Assembly: GCF_022179185.1 (NCBI RefSeq)
Contig: NZ_BPQJ01000061.1
Location: 1-33,094, forward strand
Direction of reading: 5' to 3'
DNA length: 33,094 nt
Source of the DNA: Methylobacterium frigidaeris
Lineage (GTDB): Bacteria; Pseudomonadota; Alphaproteobacteria; Rhizobiales; Beijerinckiaceae
A model generated the notes under the pieces. It saw nothing but the letters and a program-made list of their open reading frames with translations, made no database searches and was not told the DNA's origin. Positions 24,648-32,638 of the stretch are shown one piece after another. The translations under genes and the position numbers were made by a program. Every line of letters begins with the position of its first letter. The first letter of the stretch is position 1.

Positions 24648-24851
24648 GCGGGCAAGGGTACGGTCACCCCGGATAAGGTGCAAAGCGTTCCTTGTGGGCT
24701 GGATACGGATGGGTACGGTATCGGCAACGGGCAGGATCTAACGCACCCGGACGAGGGAGAGACCGACAGGAGGCCCGCCGCTAGGCGGGGCCGCCCCTCG
24801 TCCGGCGCGGGATGGAACCGCCCGATCGCGATGCTGATCGACGAGAGACCC
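24648..24851. promoter_or_regulatory. divergent promoter region with a 9-bp direct repeat
   Basis: The 204-base gap between the MocR-type gene and the reductase contains GGGTACGGT at 24656-24664 and again at 24711-24719, same orientation, 55 bases apart. MocR regulators commonly bind direct repeats in such gaps, so these are candidate operator half-sites for both genes. Confidence 0.5.
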
Positions 24852-26135
24852 ATGCAGAGCACGACCCGGGCGAATCGCACCTCGCGCATCGCCGGCTTCC
24901 ACAAGAAGACCCCGCGCGAGCGCCTCGACCTCGTTGCCGCCTTCGCCGACCTCTCCGCGTCCGAGGTCGCGCATCTCGCCGAGTTCGGCAACCTCGCACC
25001 CGATCTCGCCGACCGGCTGATCGAGAACGTCGTCGGCACGATGAACGTACCGGTCGGCATCGCCACCAACATGCGGATCGATGGCGAGGATGTACTGATC
25101 CCGATGGCGACCGAGGAATCCTCGGTGGTGGCCGCGGTCTGCAACGCGGCGCGCCAGGTCTACGAGGACGGCTTCACCACCTCGGTCTCCGGCAACCTGA
25201 TGATCGCCCAGGTGCAGGTCGTCGGGGTGAGCGACCCGTACGCGGCGCGCCTGCGCATCCTGGAGCAGCGCGAGGCGCTGCGTGCGCTCTGCGACGCCTG
25301 CGACCCGGTGCTGGTACGCCTCGGCGGGGGCCTGCGCGATGTCGAGGTGCGGGTGCTCGACACGTTGGGCGGCCCGATGGTGGTGACGCACCTCATCGTC
25401 GACACCCGCGACGCGATGGGGGCGAACGCCGTCAACACCATGGCGGAAGCGGTGGCGCCCCACATCGCCGGCTGGAGCGGCGGCCGTGTCTACCTGCGCA
25501 TCCTCTCGAACCTCGCCGACCGGCGGCTTGCCCGGGCGCACGCGGTCTGGCGCACCGACGCGATCGGCGGGCCGGAGGTGCGCGACGGCATCGTCAGCGC
25601 CTACCACCTCGCCGAGGCCGACCCCTACCGCGCCGCGACCCACAACAAGGGGATCATGAACGGCATCGACGCCGTGGTGCTCGCCACCGGCAACGACACG
25701 CGGGCGATCGAGGCCGGGGCGCACGCCTACGCGGCGCGCTCGGGCCGCTACACCTCCCTAACCCGCTACGAGGTCACGGCGTCCGGGGATCTGAGCGCCT
25801 CGATCGAGCTGCCGCTCGCCGTCGGCCTCGTCGGCGGGGCGACGAAGCTCCACCCGACCGCGCAGGCCTGCCTCAAGATCCTCGGCGCGACGACCGCCGA
25901 GCGCCTGGCGCGGATCATCGCGGCGGTGGGGCTCGCCCAGAACTTCTCCGCCCTCAAGGCGCTCGCCACCACCGGCATCCAGAAGGGCCACATGGCGCTG
26001 CACGCCCAGAACATCGCCATGATGGCCGGCGCGGTCGGCGAGGAGATCGAGGCGGTGGCCCAAGTGCTGGTGGATCGGCGGCTGGTGCGCCTCGACGTGG
26101 CGCAGGAGGTTCTGGGGGAGATCCGCGGGGGGTGA
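24852..26135 (+). CDS. mvaA: class II hydroxymethylglutaryl-CoA reductase, degradative type
   Basis: 427 residues, the usual length of the class II enzyme of Pseudomonas mevalonii. In the degradative direction it oxidises mevalonate plus CoA to HMG-CoA. Catalytic residues by comparison with that enzyme: Glu88/89 (MATEESSVVAA), Lys266 (THNKGIMNGIDAV), Asp282 (ATGNDTRA) and His380 (GIQKGHMALHAQNIA). ENVVGTMNVPVGIATN binds substrate, and DTRDAMGANAVNTM is the nucleotide-binding region. The start at 24852 gives normal family length; an in-frame ATG at 24831 and longer leaders lack support. It is divergent from the MocR-type gene and upstream of the binding protein and HMG-CoA lyase. The linkage to the lyase favours the catabolic role. 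Confidence 0.93.
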   Translation: MQSTTRANRTSRIAGFHKKTPRERLDLVAAFADLSASEVAHLAEFGNLAPDLADRLIENVVGTMNVPVGIATNMRIDGEDVLIPMATEESSVVAAVCNAARQVYEDGFTTSVSGNLMIAQVQVVGVSDPYAARLRILEQREALRALCDACDPVLVRLGGGLRDVEVRVLDTLGGPMVVTHLIVDTRDAMGANAVNTMAEAVAPHIAGWSGGRVYLRILSNLADRRLARAHAVWRTDAIGGPEVRDGIVSAYHLAEADPYRAATHNKGIMNGIDAVVLATGNDTRAIEAGAHAYAARSGRYTSLTRYEVTASGDLSASIELPLAVGLVGGATKLHPTAQACLKILGATTAERLARIIAAVGLAQNFSALKALATTGIQKGHMALHAQNIAMMAGAVGEEIEAVAQVLVDRRLVRLDVAQEVLGEIRGG

Positions 26136-26173
26136 GGGATGAACGAGCCGCCTCCCGCTTTGCCAACCGTTCC

Positions 26174-26300
26174 GCGACCTCATCCCGAGGTGTGGAGCGA
26201 TTGAAGATCGCGGAGCCTCGAAGGACGGCTCCAAGGAGCGCCGAGTATTCTGGAGCCCTCCTTCGAGGCTCGTTTCACTCGCACCTCAGGATGAGGTCGC
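26174..26300. repeat. long palindromic intergenic repeat (REP/RIME-like)
   Basis: GCGACCTCATCCCGAGGTG (26174-26192) and its near-perfect reverse complement (26282-26300) frame an inner inverted pair, GCCTCGAAGGA and TCCTTCGAGGC. The ~127-base unit can form a large hairpin. Such CCTCATCC-type palindromes are common between genes in Rhizobiales. It separates the reductase gene from the binding-protein gene and could act as a processing or attenuation site. Confidence 0.8.
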
Positions 26301-26393
26301 GAGTGGGATGAAACAGCGCTCGCCAACATTGCAACAGCAAGCTGAACGATCGCCGAGCCAACGGCCGATCACCAACCGAACGGGAGGACCATC

Positions 26394-27623
26394 ATGCCGA
26401 AACTCACCCGAACCACCCGCCTCGCCACCCGCTTCCTCGCCGGCGTCGCCTTGCTGTTCGCCGCCAGTACCGCCCGCGCCGAGATTGCCACCGTGAAGCT
26501 CGGCGTGCTCACCGATCTGAGCGGCTTTGCCGCCGATTCCACCGGTGAAGGCTCGGTCGTCGCGGCCCGGCTCGCGGTCGAGGACTTTCGCAAGGAGCGG
26601 CCGGCGATCAAGGTCGAGGTGATCCAGTCCGACCACCAGAACAAGCCCGATATCGGCTCGGCCACCGCCCGGCGCTGGATCGCCGAGGGGCAGGTTGACG
26701 CGATCCTCGACGTGCCGTTCTCCTCGGTCGCGCTCGCCGTGCAGGAGGTGGTGCGCGATTCGAAGGCCGCCTTCATTGCGTCCGGCCCCGGCACCTCGGA
26801 CCTCACCGGCCCGAAATGCTCGGCCAACACCGTGCATTGGACCTACGACACCTGGGCGCTCGCCCACGGTACGGCGCTCGCGCTGGTACGCGCCGGCAAG
26901 ACCCGGTGGTTCTTCCTCACTGCCGACTACGCCTTCGGCCACGCGCTGGAGGCCGATGCAGCGAGCGTGGTCAAGCAGGAGGGCGGCCAAGTGGTGGGCA
27001 ACGTGCGCCACCCGACGGCTGCCGCGGATTTCTCGTCGTTCCTGCTCCAGGCGCAAGGCAGCCGCGCCCAGGTGATCGCGCTCGCCAACGCTGTCGGCGA
27101 CACGGTCAACTCGGTCAAGCAGGCGGCCGAGTTCGGCATCACTGGCGGCGGCCAGGATCTCGCGGCGCTGCTGATGCAACTCTCCGACGTGCACGCCATC
27201 GGCCTCAAGGACGCGCAGGGGCTCTACCTGACGGAGGGGTTCTACTGGGACGCCAATCCCGGCACGCGTGCCTTCGCCGACCGCTTCGCCGCCCAGATGA
27301 AGGGCCGCCGGCCGACCGCCAACCAGGCCGGCGTCTATGCCGGTGCCCTTGCCTATCTGCGCGCGACCGCCGCCGCAGACAGCACCGACGGGCGCACGGT
27401 CGTCGCCCGGATGAAGGCCGGGCCGACCAACGACCCGCTCTTCGGCGAAGGCCAGGTGCGCCAGGACGGCCGGCACGTCCATCCAATGTACCTGTTCCAG
27501 GTGAAGACCCCTGCCGAGTCGAAGGAACCGTTCGACTACTACAAGCTCGTCCAGACGATCCCCGCCGCCGAGGCGTTCCGCCCTCTATCCGAGGGGCGCT
27601 GCCCGCTGGTGAAGGCGCCGTGA
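26394..27623 (+). CDS. periplasmic ABC-transporter substrate-binding protein (branched-chain amino acid type)
   Basis: 409 residues. Residues 1-29 are a signal peptide (basic start, AGVALLFAASTARA). The mature protein opens with IATVKLGVLTDLSGFAADST, the standard start of the Peripla_BP_6/LivJ family, which binds amino acids, amides and other carboxylates. GGGAGG lies upstream of the ATG. Its stop overlaps the GTG start of the HMG-CoA lyase gene, so the two are co-translated. No permease or ATPase genes follow, so it must use a transporter encoded elsewhere or act as a sensor. From its position, mevalonate or a related hydroxy-acid is the best guess at the ligand. Confidence 0.9.
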   Translation: MPKLTRTTRLATRFLAGVALLFAASTARAEIATVKLGVLTDLSGFAADSTGEGSVVAARLAVEDFRKERPAIKVEVIQSDHQNKPDIGSATARRWIAEGQVDAILDVPFSSVALAVQEVVRDSKAAFIASGPGTSDLTGPKCSANTVHWTYDTWALAHGTALALVRAGKTRWFFLTADYAFGHALEADAASVVKQEGGQVVGNVRHPTAAADFSSFLLQAQGSRAQVIALANAVGDTVNSVKQAAEFGITGGGQDLAALLMQLSDVHAIGLKDAQGLYLTEGFYWDANPGTRAFADRFAAQMKGRRPTANQAGVYAGALAYLRATAAADSTDGRTVVARMKAGPTNDPLFGEGQVRQDGRHVHPMYLFQVKTPAESKEPFDYYKLVQTIPAAEAFRPLSEGRCPLVKAP

Positions 27624-28504
27624 CCCGCCCCTCGCAAGTGAGGATCGTCGAGGTCGGCCCGCGCGACGGGCTGCAGAACGAGCCCGTCACGCTCCCGGTC
27701 GCAGTGAGGGCCAGCCTGATCGAGCGCCTGCTCGCCGCGGGCCTTACATCGATCGAGGTCGGCAGCTTCGTCTCGCCCCGCTGGGTGCCGCAGATGGCAG
27801 ACACCGCCGCGGTGATGGCCCGGCTGCCGCCGAACCCGGGCGGGTGCTACACCGTGCTGGTGCCGAACCTCCAGGGGTTCGAGGCAGCGCGAGCGGCCGG
27901 CGCGGGCGAGGTCGCGGTCTTCGCCGCCGCCTCCGAGGCGTTCTCGCGGGCCAACATCAACTGCTCGATCGACGAGAGCCTCGCGCGCTTCGCCCCCGTC
28001 GCCGCGGCGGCTCGCGCCGCCGGGATCCCGTTGCGCGGCTACGTCTCCTGCGTCCTCGGATGCCCCTACGAGGGGGCGGTGGCGCCAGGGGCCGTCGCTG
28101 AGGTGGCCCGCCGGCTCGTCGCGCTCGGCTGCCGCGAGGTCTCGCTCGGCGACACGATCGGGGCCGGTACGCCAGAGCGGGCCCGGGCCTGCGTCGAGGC
28201 GGTGGCGCTCGTCGTGCCGCCGGAGCGGCTCGCCTTGCATTTCCATGACACGCAGGGGCTTGCGCTCGCCAACATCCGGGCCTGCCTCGATCTCGGGGTC
28301 AGCGTCGTCGATGCCGCCGTCGCGGGGCTCGGTGGCTGCCCCTACGCCGCCGGGGCCACCGGCAACGTCGCCACAGAAGCTGTGGTGGCTGATTTCGCGC
28401 GCCTCGGCATTGCGACCGGAATCGACCCCGCGCGCCTCACCGAGGCCGGCCGCTTCGTCACGCGGGCGCTCGCCCGGGCCCGCGCCGCGCCAGCATCCGG
28501 GTGA
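27620..28504 (+). CDS. mvaB: hydroxymethylglutaryl-CoA lyase
   Basis: 294 residues from a GTG at 27620 that overlaps the upstream stop (GTGA). The enzyme cleaves HMG-CoA to acetyl-CoA and acetoacetate. It is a TIM-barrel protein of the HMGL-like family: VGPRDGLQNE with Arg15-Asp16, metal-binding His207 and His209 in LALHFHDTQGLALANIRA, and the signature GLGGCPYAAGATGNVATE with catalytic Cys240 and Asn249. Length is normal for bacterial enzymes (~300). Together with the reductase at 24852 it completes conversion of mevalonate to central metabolites. Acetoacetate would still need activation by enzymes encoded elsewhere. Confidence 0.95.
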   Translation: MTRPSQVRIVEVGPRDGLQNEPVTLPVAVRASLIERLLAAGLTSIEVGSFVSPRWVPQMADTAAVMARLPPNPGGCYTVLVPNLQGFEAARAAGAGEVAVFAAASEAFSRANINCSIDESLARFAPVAAAARAAGIPLRGYVSCVLGCPYEGAVAPGAVAEVARRLVALGCREVSLGDTIGAGTPERARACVEAVALVVPPERLALHFHDTQGLALANIRACLDLGVSVVDAAVAGLGGCPYAAGATGNVATEAVVADFARLGIATGIDPARLTEAGRFVTRALARARAAPASG

Positions 28505-28509
28505 GATCC

Positions 28510-28705
28510 GCTCACCCCGCCGCAGGCTGGCCGATCGACGACCGTGATCGGCAATCCCTCGTAGCGGGCCTTCAGCTGCAGGGCGGAGGTCGCGCGAGAA
28601 AGGGCGCGATTGCTGCAGGTCGCAGCCGTGGAACCACAGCTCGGGCTGCGCGGTCGGGGTCCAAATGTAGCGCAACTCGCCGTGCCATGGGCCGGGGTCC
28701 CGCGC
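28510..28705 (-). pseudogene. C-terminal remnant of a flavin-dependent monooxygenase-like gene
   Basis: On the minus strand one frame gives PWHGELRYIWTPTAQPELWF then HGCDLQQSR, and after a one-base shift near 28592 another gives ALQLKARYEGLPITVVDRP. The combination (TPTAQP.LWF.G..LQQ.R, then LALQ.KAR.EG) is what I recall from the end of NAD(P)/FAD-dependent monooxygenase-like proteins. The rest of the gene and a proper stop are missing; the remnant abuts the 3' end of the lyase gene. Confidence 0.45.
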
Positions 28706-28779
28706 CGTGCCCGAGCCGATTCCCCAGCACGGGTCGACCCGCGCGGCGACCTCGGGCCCGATCGGCTACGATCCCGGGC

Positions 28780-29425
28780 ATGTGCAACCTCTACAGCTCT
28801 GCCCGCTCCCAGGACGAGATCCGGCACACCTTCGCGATCGACCGCGACGAGGCCGGCAATCTGCCGCCGCTGCCCGGCATCTTCCCTGACCAGATGTCAC
28901 CCGTCATCCTCGCTGCCGACGGCAAGCGGGTGCTGACAATGATGCGCTGGGGCTTCCCACCACCGCCGAAGGTTTGGCACGCAGCCAGTCACCAACGTGC
29001 GCAACGTCGCATCGCCGTACTGGCGGCCCTGGCTTAAGCCCGCGCATCGCTGCCTGGTGCCGATCACCTCGTTCAGCGAGTACGCCAGTACGAAGCCCCG
29101 CAAGACGCCGGTGTGGTTCGCCCTCGACGAGAGCCGGCCGCTCTTCGCCTTTGCGGGGATCTGGCGACCCTTGACGGGCGTCCGCGAGCCGAAACGGGAA
29201 GAGCCCTTACCGGAGGAGCATCGGCTGTTCTCGTTCCTGACGACGGAGGCGAATGGCGTCGTCGGGCCCGTGCACCCGAAGGCGATGCCCGTACTTCTCA
29301 CGACAGCGGACGATGGGCGCACTTGGCTCGAAGCCCCAGCCGAGGAGGCATTGCAGCTGCAGCGGCCGCTCTCAGACGAGATGATGGCCGAAGTGGCGCG
29401 CGGCATGCGCCAGGATGGGATCTGA
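28780..29425 (+). pseudogene. SRAP-domain (YedK/HMCES-like) protein gene with one frameshift
   Basis: The start MCNLYSSARSQDEIRHTF carries the invariant Cys2 that crosslinks to abasic DNA in this family. MMRWGFPPPPK follows, then the frame is lost near 28974 and the stop comes early. One extra base within GGTTTGG restores PVTNVRNVASPYWRPWL in another frame, followed by RCLVPITSFSEYA (the family Glu) and VGPVHPKAMPVLL (the family His). The joined protein would be about 214 residues, normal for the family, with all key residues. It is either a very recent pseudogene or a one-base sequencing error in a T-run. Confidence 0.85.
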
Positions 29426-29670
29426 AGGGCAGGCGACTGGTCATCGGCAGGGATGAACCCTCGCTCCTTCTCGCGCGCCATTCGATCTAGCTGGCCTCAT
29501 GAGGATTAGTTGAAGCCAGTATTCTCCCACGAGGGACAGCCCGGGGTGCTTAGCCGCCAGCTCGCGCTACTACTCTGCCGACCGGGTACTCACGTTCTGG
29601 AACGGAGCAGTTGGGCGCAGCACCCTCTCCGAGTGAGCCTGAGCATTCCTGTCGGCAGTTGACCCAGCTT

Positions 29671-29838
29671 TCAGGCCCCACCAATAGGTTCTGTCACCTT
29701 CCCGGTTCCAGCGCATTCCGGACAAGGCTCATTGTGGATCTTGCCAGTGCCGTTGCAGCTTCGGCACAGGTTCTCACCCGTGCCTGGTGTGCCAGGTGCT
29801 GCCTTGTCTCCGGGTTTAGCGGGGTCAGTGGTCGTCAT
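29671..29838 (-). CDS. 55-residue DnaJ-type zinc-ribbon protein
   Basis: Starts MTTTDPAKPGDKAAPGTPGT after a flexible Pro/Gly-rich leader, then two CxxCxGxG motifs: CRSCNGTGKI and CPECAGTGKV, 14 residues apart. These match the Cys-rich zinc repeats of DnaJ, here without a J domain. GGGAGG lies eight bases before the ATG. It starts 30 bases after the stop of the 65-residue gene at 29869-30066 and is probably in its operon. It likely binds one zinc ion; a role in protein or RNA contact is possible but not shown. Confidence 0.75.
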   Translation of the reverse strand: MTTTDPAKPGDKAAPGTPGTGENLCRSCNGTGKIHNEPCPECAGTGKVTEPIGGA

Positions 29839-29868
29839 TGTGTCTGCCTCCCGAATGCTGTCAAACGA

Positions 29869-30066
29869 TTACAGGCTGGGATCGGGTACCACTCCCTGCT
29901 CCTTTTCGGATGACGGAGCCGGTCCAGCCTCCGAGAGGGCGTCCTCACCCTGTTTGTGGGTGTCGTGCTCTCGTTTCTTACTGCCGGACAGGGCGGCCGC
30001 CTCCGGCCCCCTGCTCACGTCTGGCTGGTACCCTCCTGATCTCCGGGTAGTTGCCTCATCCGCCAT
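29869..30066 (-). CDS. small hydrophilic hypothetical protein
   Basis: 65 residues starting MADEATTRRSGGYQPDVSRG. It is highly charged, with no hydrophobic core, so probably intrinsically disordered. GGAG precedes the ATG by about six bases. It lies upstream of the zinc-ribbon gene in the same direction. Such disordered small proteins are often stress-induced, but nothing in the sequence shows this. Confidence 0.5.
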   Translation of the reverse strand: MADEATTRRSGGYQPDVSRGPEAAALSGSKKREHDTHKQGEDALSEAGPAPSSEKEQGVVPDPSL

Positions 30067-30343
30067 GGCGCTCTCCGGTTCTCAAGCAATTACGAATGCC
30101 GTCCACGCCACCAACTCGCCGGCGGTTCGACAGTTCGAGATGTCCCGTGGCTCCTCCAGCCATCAAACGCACGTCAGCTAATGCGTGCGTCAGGGCGCAT
30201 AACCTCGAGAGAGCGTCGGATGTCTCGCGGAAGTGGCGTTCGTTGAGCCTGAGGGGCGCTCGATACCATTCATGCATCGGTGGCCAGACGTCGTCGGGCA
30301 GATGAGCAATCCGGATTCCGGCGGGCCAGCCACCTGCTGACAT
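30056..30343 (-). CDS. possible small hypothetical protein
   Basis: 95 residues from the ATG at 30343, containing DDVWPPMHEWYRAPLRLNER and RETSDALSRLCALTHALADV. The stop overlaps the start of the next gene (29869-30066) by 11 bases, which would suit an operon. The start is unclear and has no ribosome-binding site. The helical middle looks genuine, the ends less so. Confidence 0.35.
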   Translation of the reverse strand: MSAGGWPAGIRIAHLPDDVWPPMHEWYRAPLRLNERHFRETSDALSRLCALTHALADVRLMAGGATGHLELSNRRRVGGVDGIRNCLRTGERHGG

Positions 30344-30489
30344 GCATTGCCGGTGTACGATGGTTGAATATTAGCTCGGAGAGAATTGTAGGAACGGTGA
30401 GAATGCGCGTACATGAGCTCGATGGCGTGGAGTTCGTCGACCTAGCCAACGCCATTCCGTTCTGAACGCGGTTTAAACGGAGAGGTTCA

Positions 30490-30975
30490 ATGAACAATAA
30501 TGCTGACGCCCTCCCGCATGATGTCTCGCTTACCGCCGACATCGTGTCCGCTTACGTGGCCAATAACAGCGTGACAGCCCACGACCTGCCAACGCTCATC
30601 GCATCCACGCACGCGGCGCTAACGCGGCTCGGAGCACCGGCGGATCCGGAGCCCGTGAAGCTCGAGCCGCCGGTACCGATCCGGAGAACCGTCACACCGG
30701 ACCACATCATCAGCCTGGAGGACGGGCGGCCCTACAAGACGCTCAAGCGCCACCTCGCTGGCCGCGGGCTCACCCCCGAGCAGTACCGTCAGAAGTGGGG
30801 CCTGCCGCCGACATACCCCATGGTCGCCGAGCGGTACGCGGCGCAGCGCTCCGAACTCGCCAAAAGCTCGGGCCTTGGCCAATCGCGCGCCCGAGCCGCA
30901 GCTGCCAATGCCTCGCGCGACGCTACGGTCAGCAACAAGCCGGCCCGACGGCGCAAGGCCAGCGCGAGCGAGTAG
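30490..30975 (+). CDS. MucR/Ros-family regulator lacking most zinc ligands
   Basis: 161 residues with GGAGAGG just before the ATG. Residues 1-45 match the MucR N-terminus (TADIVSAYVANNSV, then DLPTLIASTHAALTRL), used for oligomerisation. The DNA-binding part is ISLEDGRPYKTLKRHL, LTPEQYRQKWGLPPTYPMV and YAAQRSELAKSSGLG. In Ros the zinc ligands follow C-x2-C-x9-H-x4-H; here these positions are Ser75, Asp78, His88 and Gly93, so zinc is probably not bound. Zinc-free MucR homologues that still bind DNA are known in Mesorhizobium. The C-terminus is a basic Ala/Arg tail. It is probably a global transcription regulator or H-NS-like protein; its targets are unknown. Confidence 0.9.
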   Translation: MNNNADALPHDVSLTADIVSAYVANNSVTAHDLPTLIASTHAALTRLGAPADPEPVKLEPPVPIRRTVTPDHIISLEDGRPYKTLKRHLAGRGLTPEQYRQKWGLPPTYPMVAERYAAQRSELAKSSGLGQSRARAAAANASRDATVSNKPARRRKASASE

Positions 30976-31152
30976 AGGACAGAAGGCGTCTTCGCGCGTG
31001 CTTCGCCCGGGACGACGATCCTAGGCGCTGTGTGGCGGCGGCCTGCGGGGCGAGGTGGGCCGACCTGACGCATCTCGAACTGCCATCGGCTCACGCCCGT
31101 TCCGACGGGCGATCAGCTGCACGGGCTCCGACGCCTCAGCTCGTGGACGTCG

Positions 31153-31698
31153 CTATCCGAGCGTCTTGCTCTTGATGAAGCTGAATGCACTCGAGACCGC
31201 TGAGCTCGCACTTTCGACCGCGTCCGAAGCCGCCTCGATGGCTCGGGCGCTGATCCCCGGTTCTTCCGGCGTGAGCGGAATCGGTTGATTTGTCAGTCGT
31301 GGTGCCGCGAGTTGGATTACCCGGCGGTCATTCTCCATCAGCGCTGCAACACCGACGTCCGTCATCGCCACGAACGAGGCGCCATCTGCGAACCGAACTT
31401 CCAGGACGGCCTTCTGGCGCGGGCCGCCATCCAACGCGCTCAAGCCTGCCCCGACAGCGGTCGCAGCAAGGCTCAGGGGCGTCGAGAGATCGAGCTGGGC
31501 TGCCAGCGCCAAGCCACCCTTGAGGCCGCCGACAATCTGGCCCGCCTTGCTCTGCTCGTCGGTGACGCCGCCATGCAGCACGACGGCTGTGACGGTCTCT
31601 GCACCGCGCTTCAATCCATCCGGCGGGATGAACAGCCCATTGTCGTACTCCCCGGAGCCGCGGCCGCACTCACCTGCAATGATCGTTAGCTCGGCCAT
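31153..31698 (-). CDS. hypothetical protein with Gly/Ala-rich hydrophobic core
   Basis: 181 residues from the ATG at 31698 (MAELTIIAGECGRGSGEYDN; a start at 31710 is possible). The N-terminal beta-rich part (LFIPPDGLKRGAETVTAVVL) is followed by a Gly/Ala/Leu-rich segment (QIVGGLKGGLALAAQLDLST, then LSLAATAVGAGLSAL), another beta-rich part (VLEVRFADGASFVAMTDVGV) and an amphipathic helix at the end (AIEAASDAVESASSAVSSAF). It could associate with a membrane. Not recognised. It stands alone. Confidence 0.65.
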   Translation of the reverse strand: MAELTIIAGECGRGSGEYDNGLFIPPDGLKRGAETVTAVVLHGGVTDEQSKAGQIVGGLKGGLALAAQLDLSTPLSLAATAVGAGLSALDGGPRQKAVLEVRFADGASFVAMTDVGVAALMENDRRVIQLAAPRLTNQPIPLTPEEPGISARAIEAASDAVESASSAVSSAFSFIKSKTLG

Positions 31699-31860
31699 CT
31701 GGCAGCCCATCTCAGAGCATCATCTCTTGATCCGCCATATGACTGTTTGCTCAGCCAGGACAGGGTATGACCGCTTTGCGGGTAGGTGGCTTCGCAGCTG
31801 ATGATGCTCAGCCGCAACAGCATCGCGACGCAGGTCGTGCGGCGCTGCCCACAACCGCGT

Positions 31861-32103
31861 TCAGCCGCCCGGCGTCCAATCGATCTTCGGCTTCTGCGAC
31901 AGGATTCGCTCGAAGTAGTCAGCCACCGCTTGCGCCCCGTTCGCATGCATCATCGCCACCGGGTGGGCGAGCCAGGCTCGCGCCAAGTCGAGCGGGATCT
32001 CGCCGACCTTGAGCGCGCCGAGCACCGCGTCGATGAAGGCGTCGTTGGCCTCGTTGAAGCCGGACGAGAGCTTCTTGCGGTCGTTGAGCGCCTTGATCGG
32101 CAT
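31861..32103 (-). CDS. small hypothetical protein
   Basis: 80 residues from the ATG at 32103 (MPIKALNDRKKLSSGFNEAN), ending RILSQKPKIDWTPGG. It is well-folded-looking: helices DAFIDAVLGALKVGEIPLDL and GAQAVADYFERIL. No signal peptide. The ribosome-binding site is poor (GAGGG 14 bases upstream). Not recognised. It lies next to a recombinase fragment, so it may belong to an old mobile island. Confidence 0.55.
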   Translation of the reverse strand: MPIKALNDRKKLSSGFNEANDAFIDAVLGALKVGEIPLDLARAWLAHPVAMMHANGAQAVADYFERILSQKPKIDWTPGG

Positions 32104-32208
32104 CGCGCGGGTTGTCCCTCTTGCGGGCTGTTCAGCCCTATGACGAGGGCGCCCGCGCTGAGCGATAGGCAATCAGGTGCCATTCGGCCACCTCGAAGCT
32201 GGTGTGTA

Positions 32209-32436
32209 GCGCGCACCCTCCGTCACTCGTTCGCCTCCACGGCCGGAGATCTTGGCTACAGCGACAGCACCATCCGGGCGATGCTCGGACACGTTGGTGG
32301 GACGATCACCAGCCGGTACGTGCATCACCTCGATGCGGTGTTGATTACTGCGGCGGATCGGGTAGTGACTGGGATCAATTCACACTTGAATATTTACTCT
32401 CCTGACGCAAATGCATACCGCTCAATTTGTTTTTAA
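32209..32436 (+). pseudogene. C-terminal fragment of a tyrosine recombinase (integrase)
   Basis: The frame reads RTLRHSFASTAGDLGYSDST, then IRAMLGHVGGTITSRYVHHL. It contains the H-x-x-R/LRHSFA box, the LGH box and the Tyr of SRYVHHLD, the end of a phage-type integrase. The N-terminal domains and the first catalytic Arg region are absent; sequence before 32209 has no similarity. The fragment ends normally with a stop at 32434-32436. It marks the scar of a former mobile element. Confidence 0.75.
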
Positions 32437-32638
32437 ATTGACTTTACCAGGTATTTATGCCAGAATATATTTACTACTACGCTGAATTTCAGTAGTCCGC
32501 GATAAAAATAATTCCAAGCGCCCTCATTAAAGCTTATCTTTAAATACTGGTCATTTGATCCCTCGATCTCAAAGCGAGGAGGAGCGCCTCGATACATATC
32601 CATGATCTGTGGAGCTGAGGCATGAACGTAACCAGACT

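Noticed and set aside
24812..26311. 499-residue frame overlapping the HMG-CoA reductase on the same strand
   Set aside because: Arg/Gly/Pro-rich shadow in another frame; the reductase frame has all catalytic residues.
26286..28675. Long minus-strand frames under the binding-protein and lyase genes
   Set aside because: Low-complexity antisense shadows; only the short 28510-28705 part has recognisable protein similarity.
30402..30464. 20-codon frame MRVHELDGVEFVDLANAIPF just upstream of the MucR-like gene
   Set aside because: Could be a leader peptide, but it has no clear ribosome-binding site and no recognisable regulatory structure.
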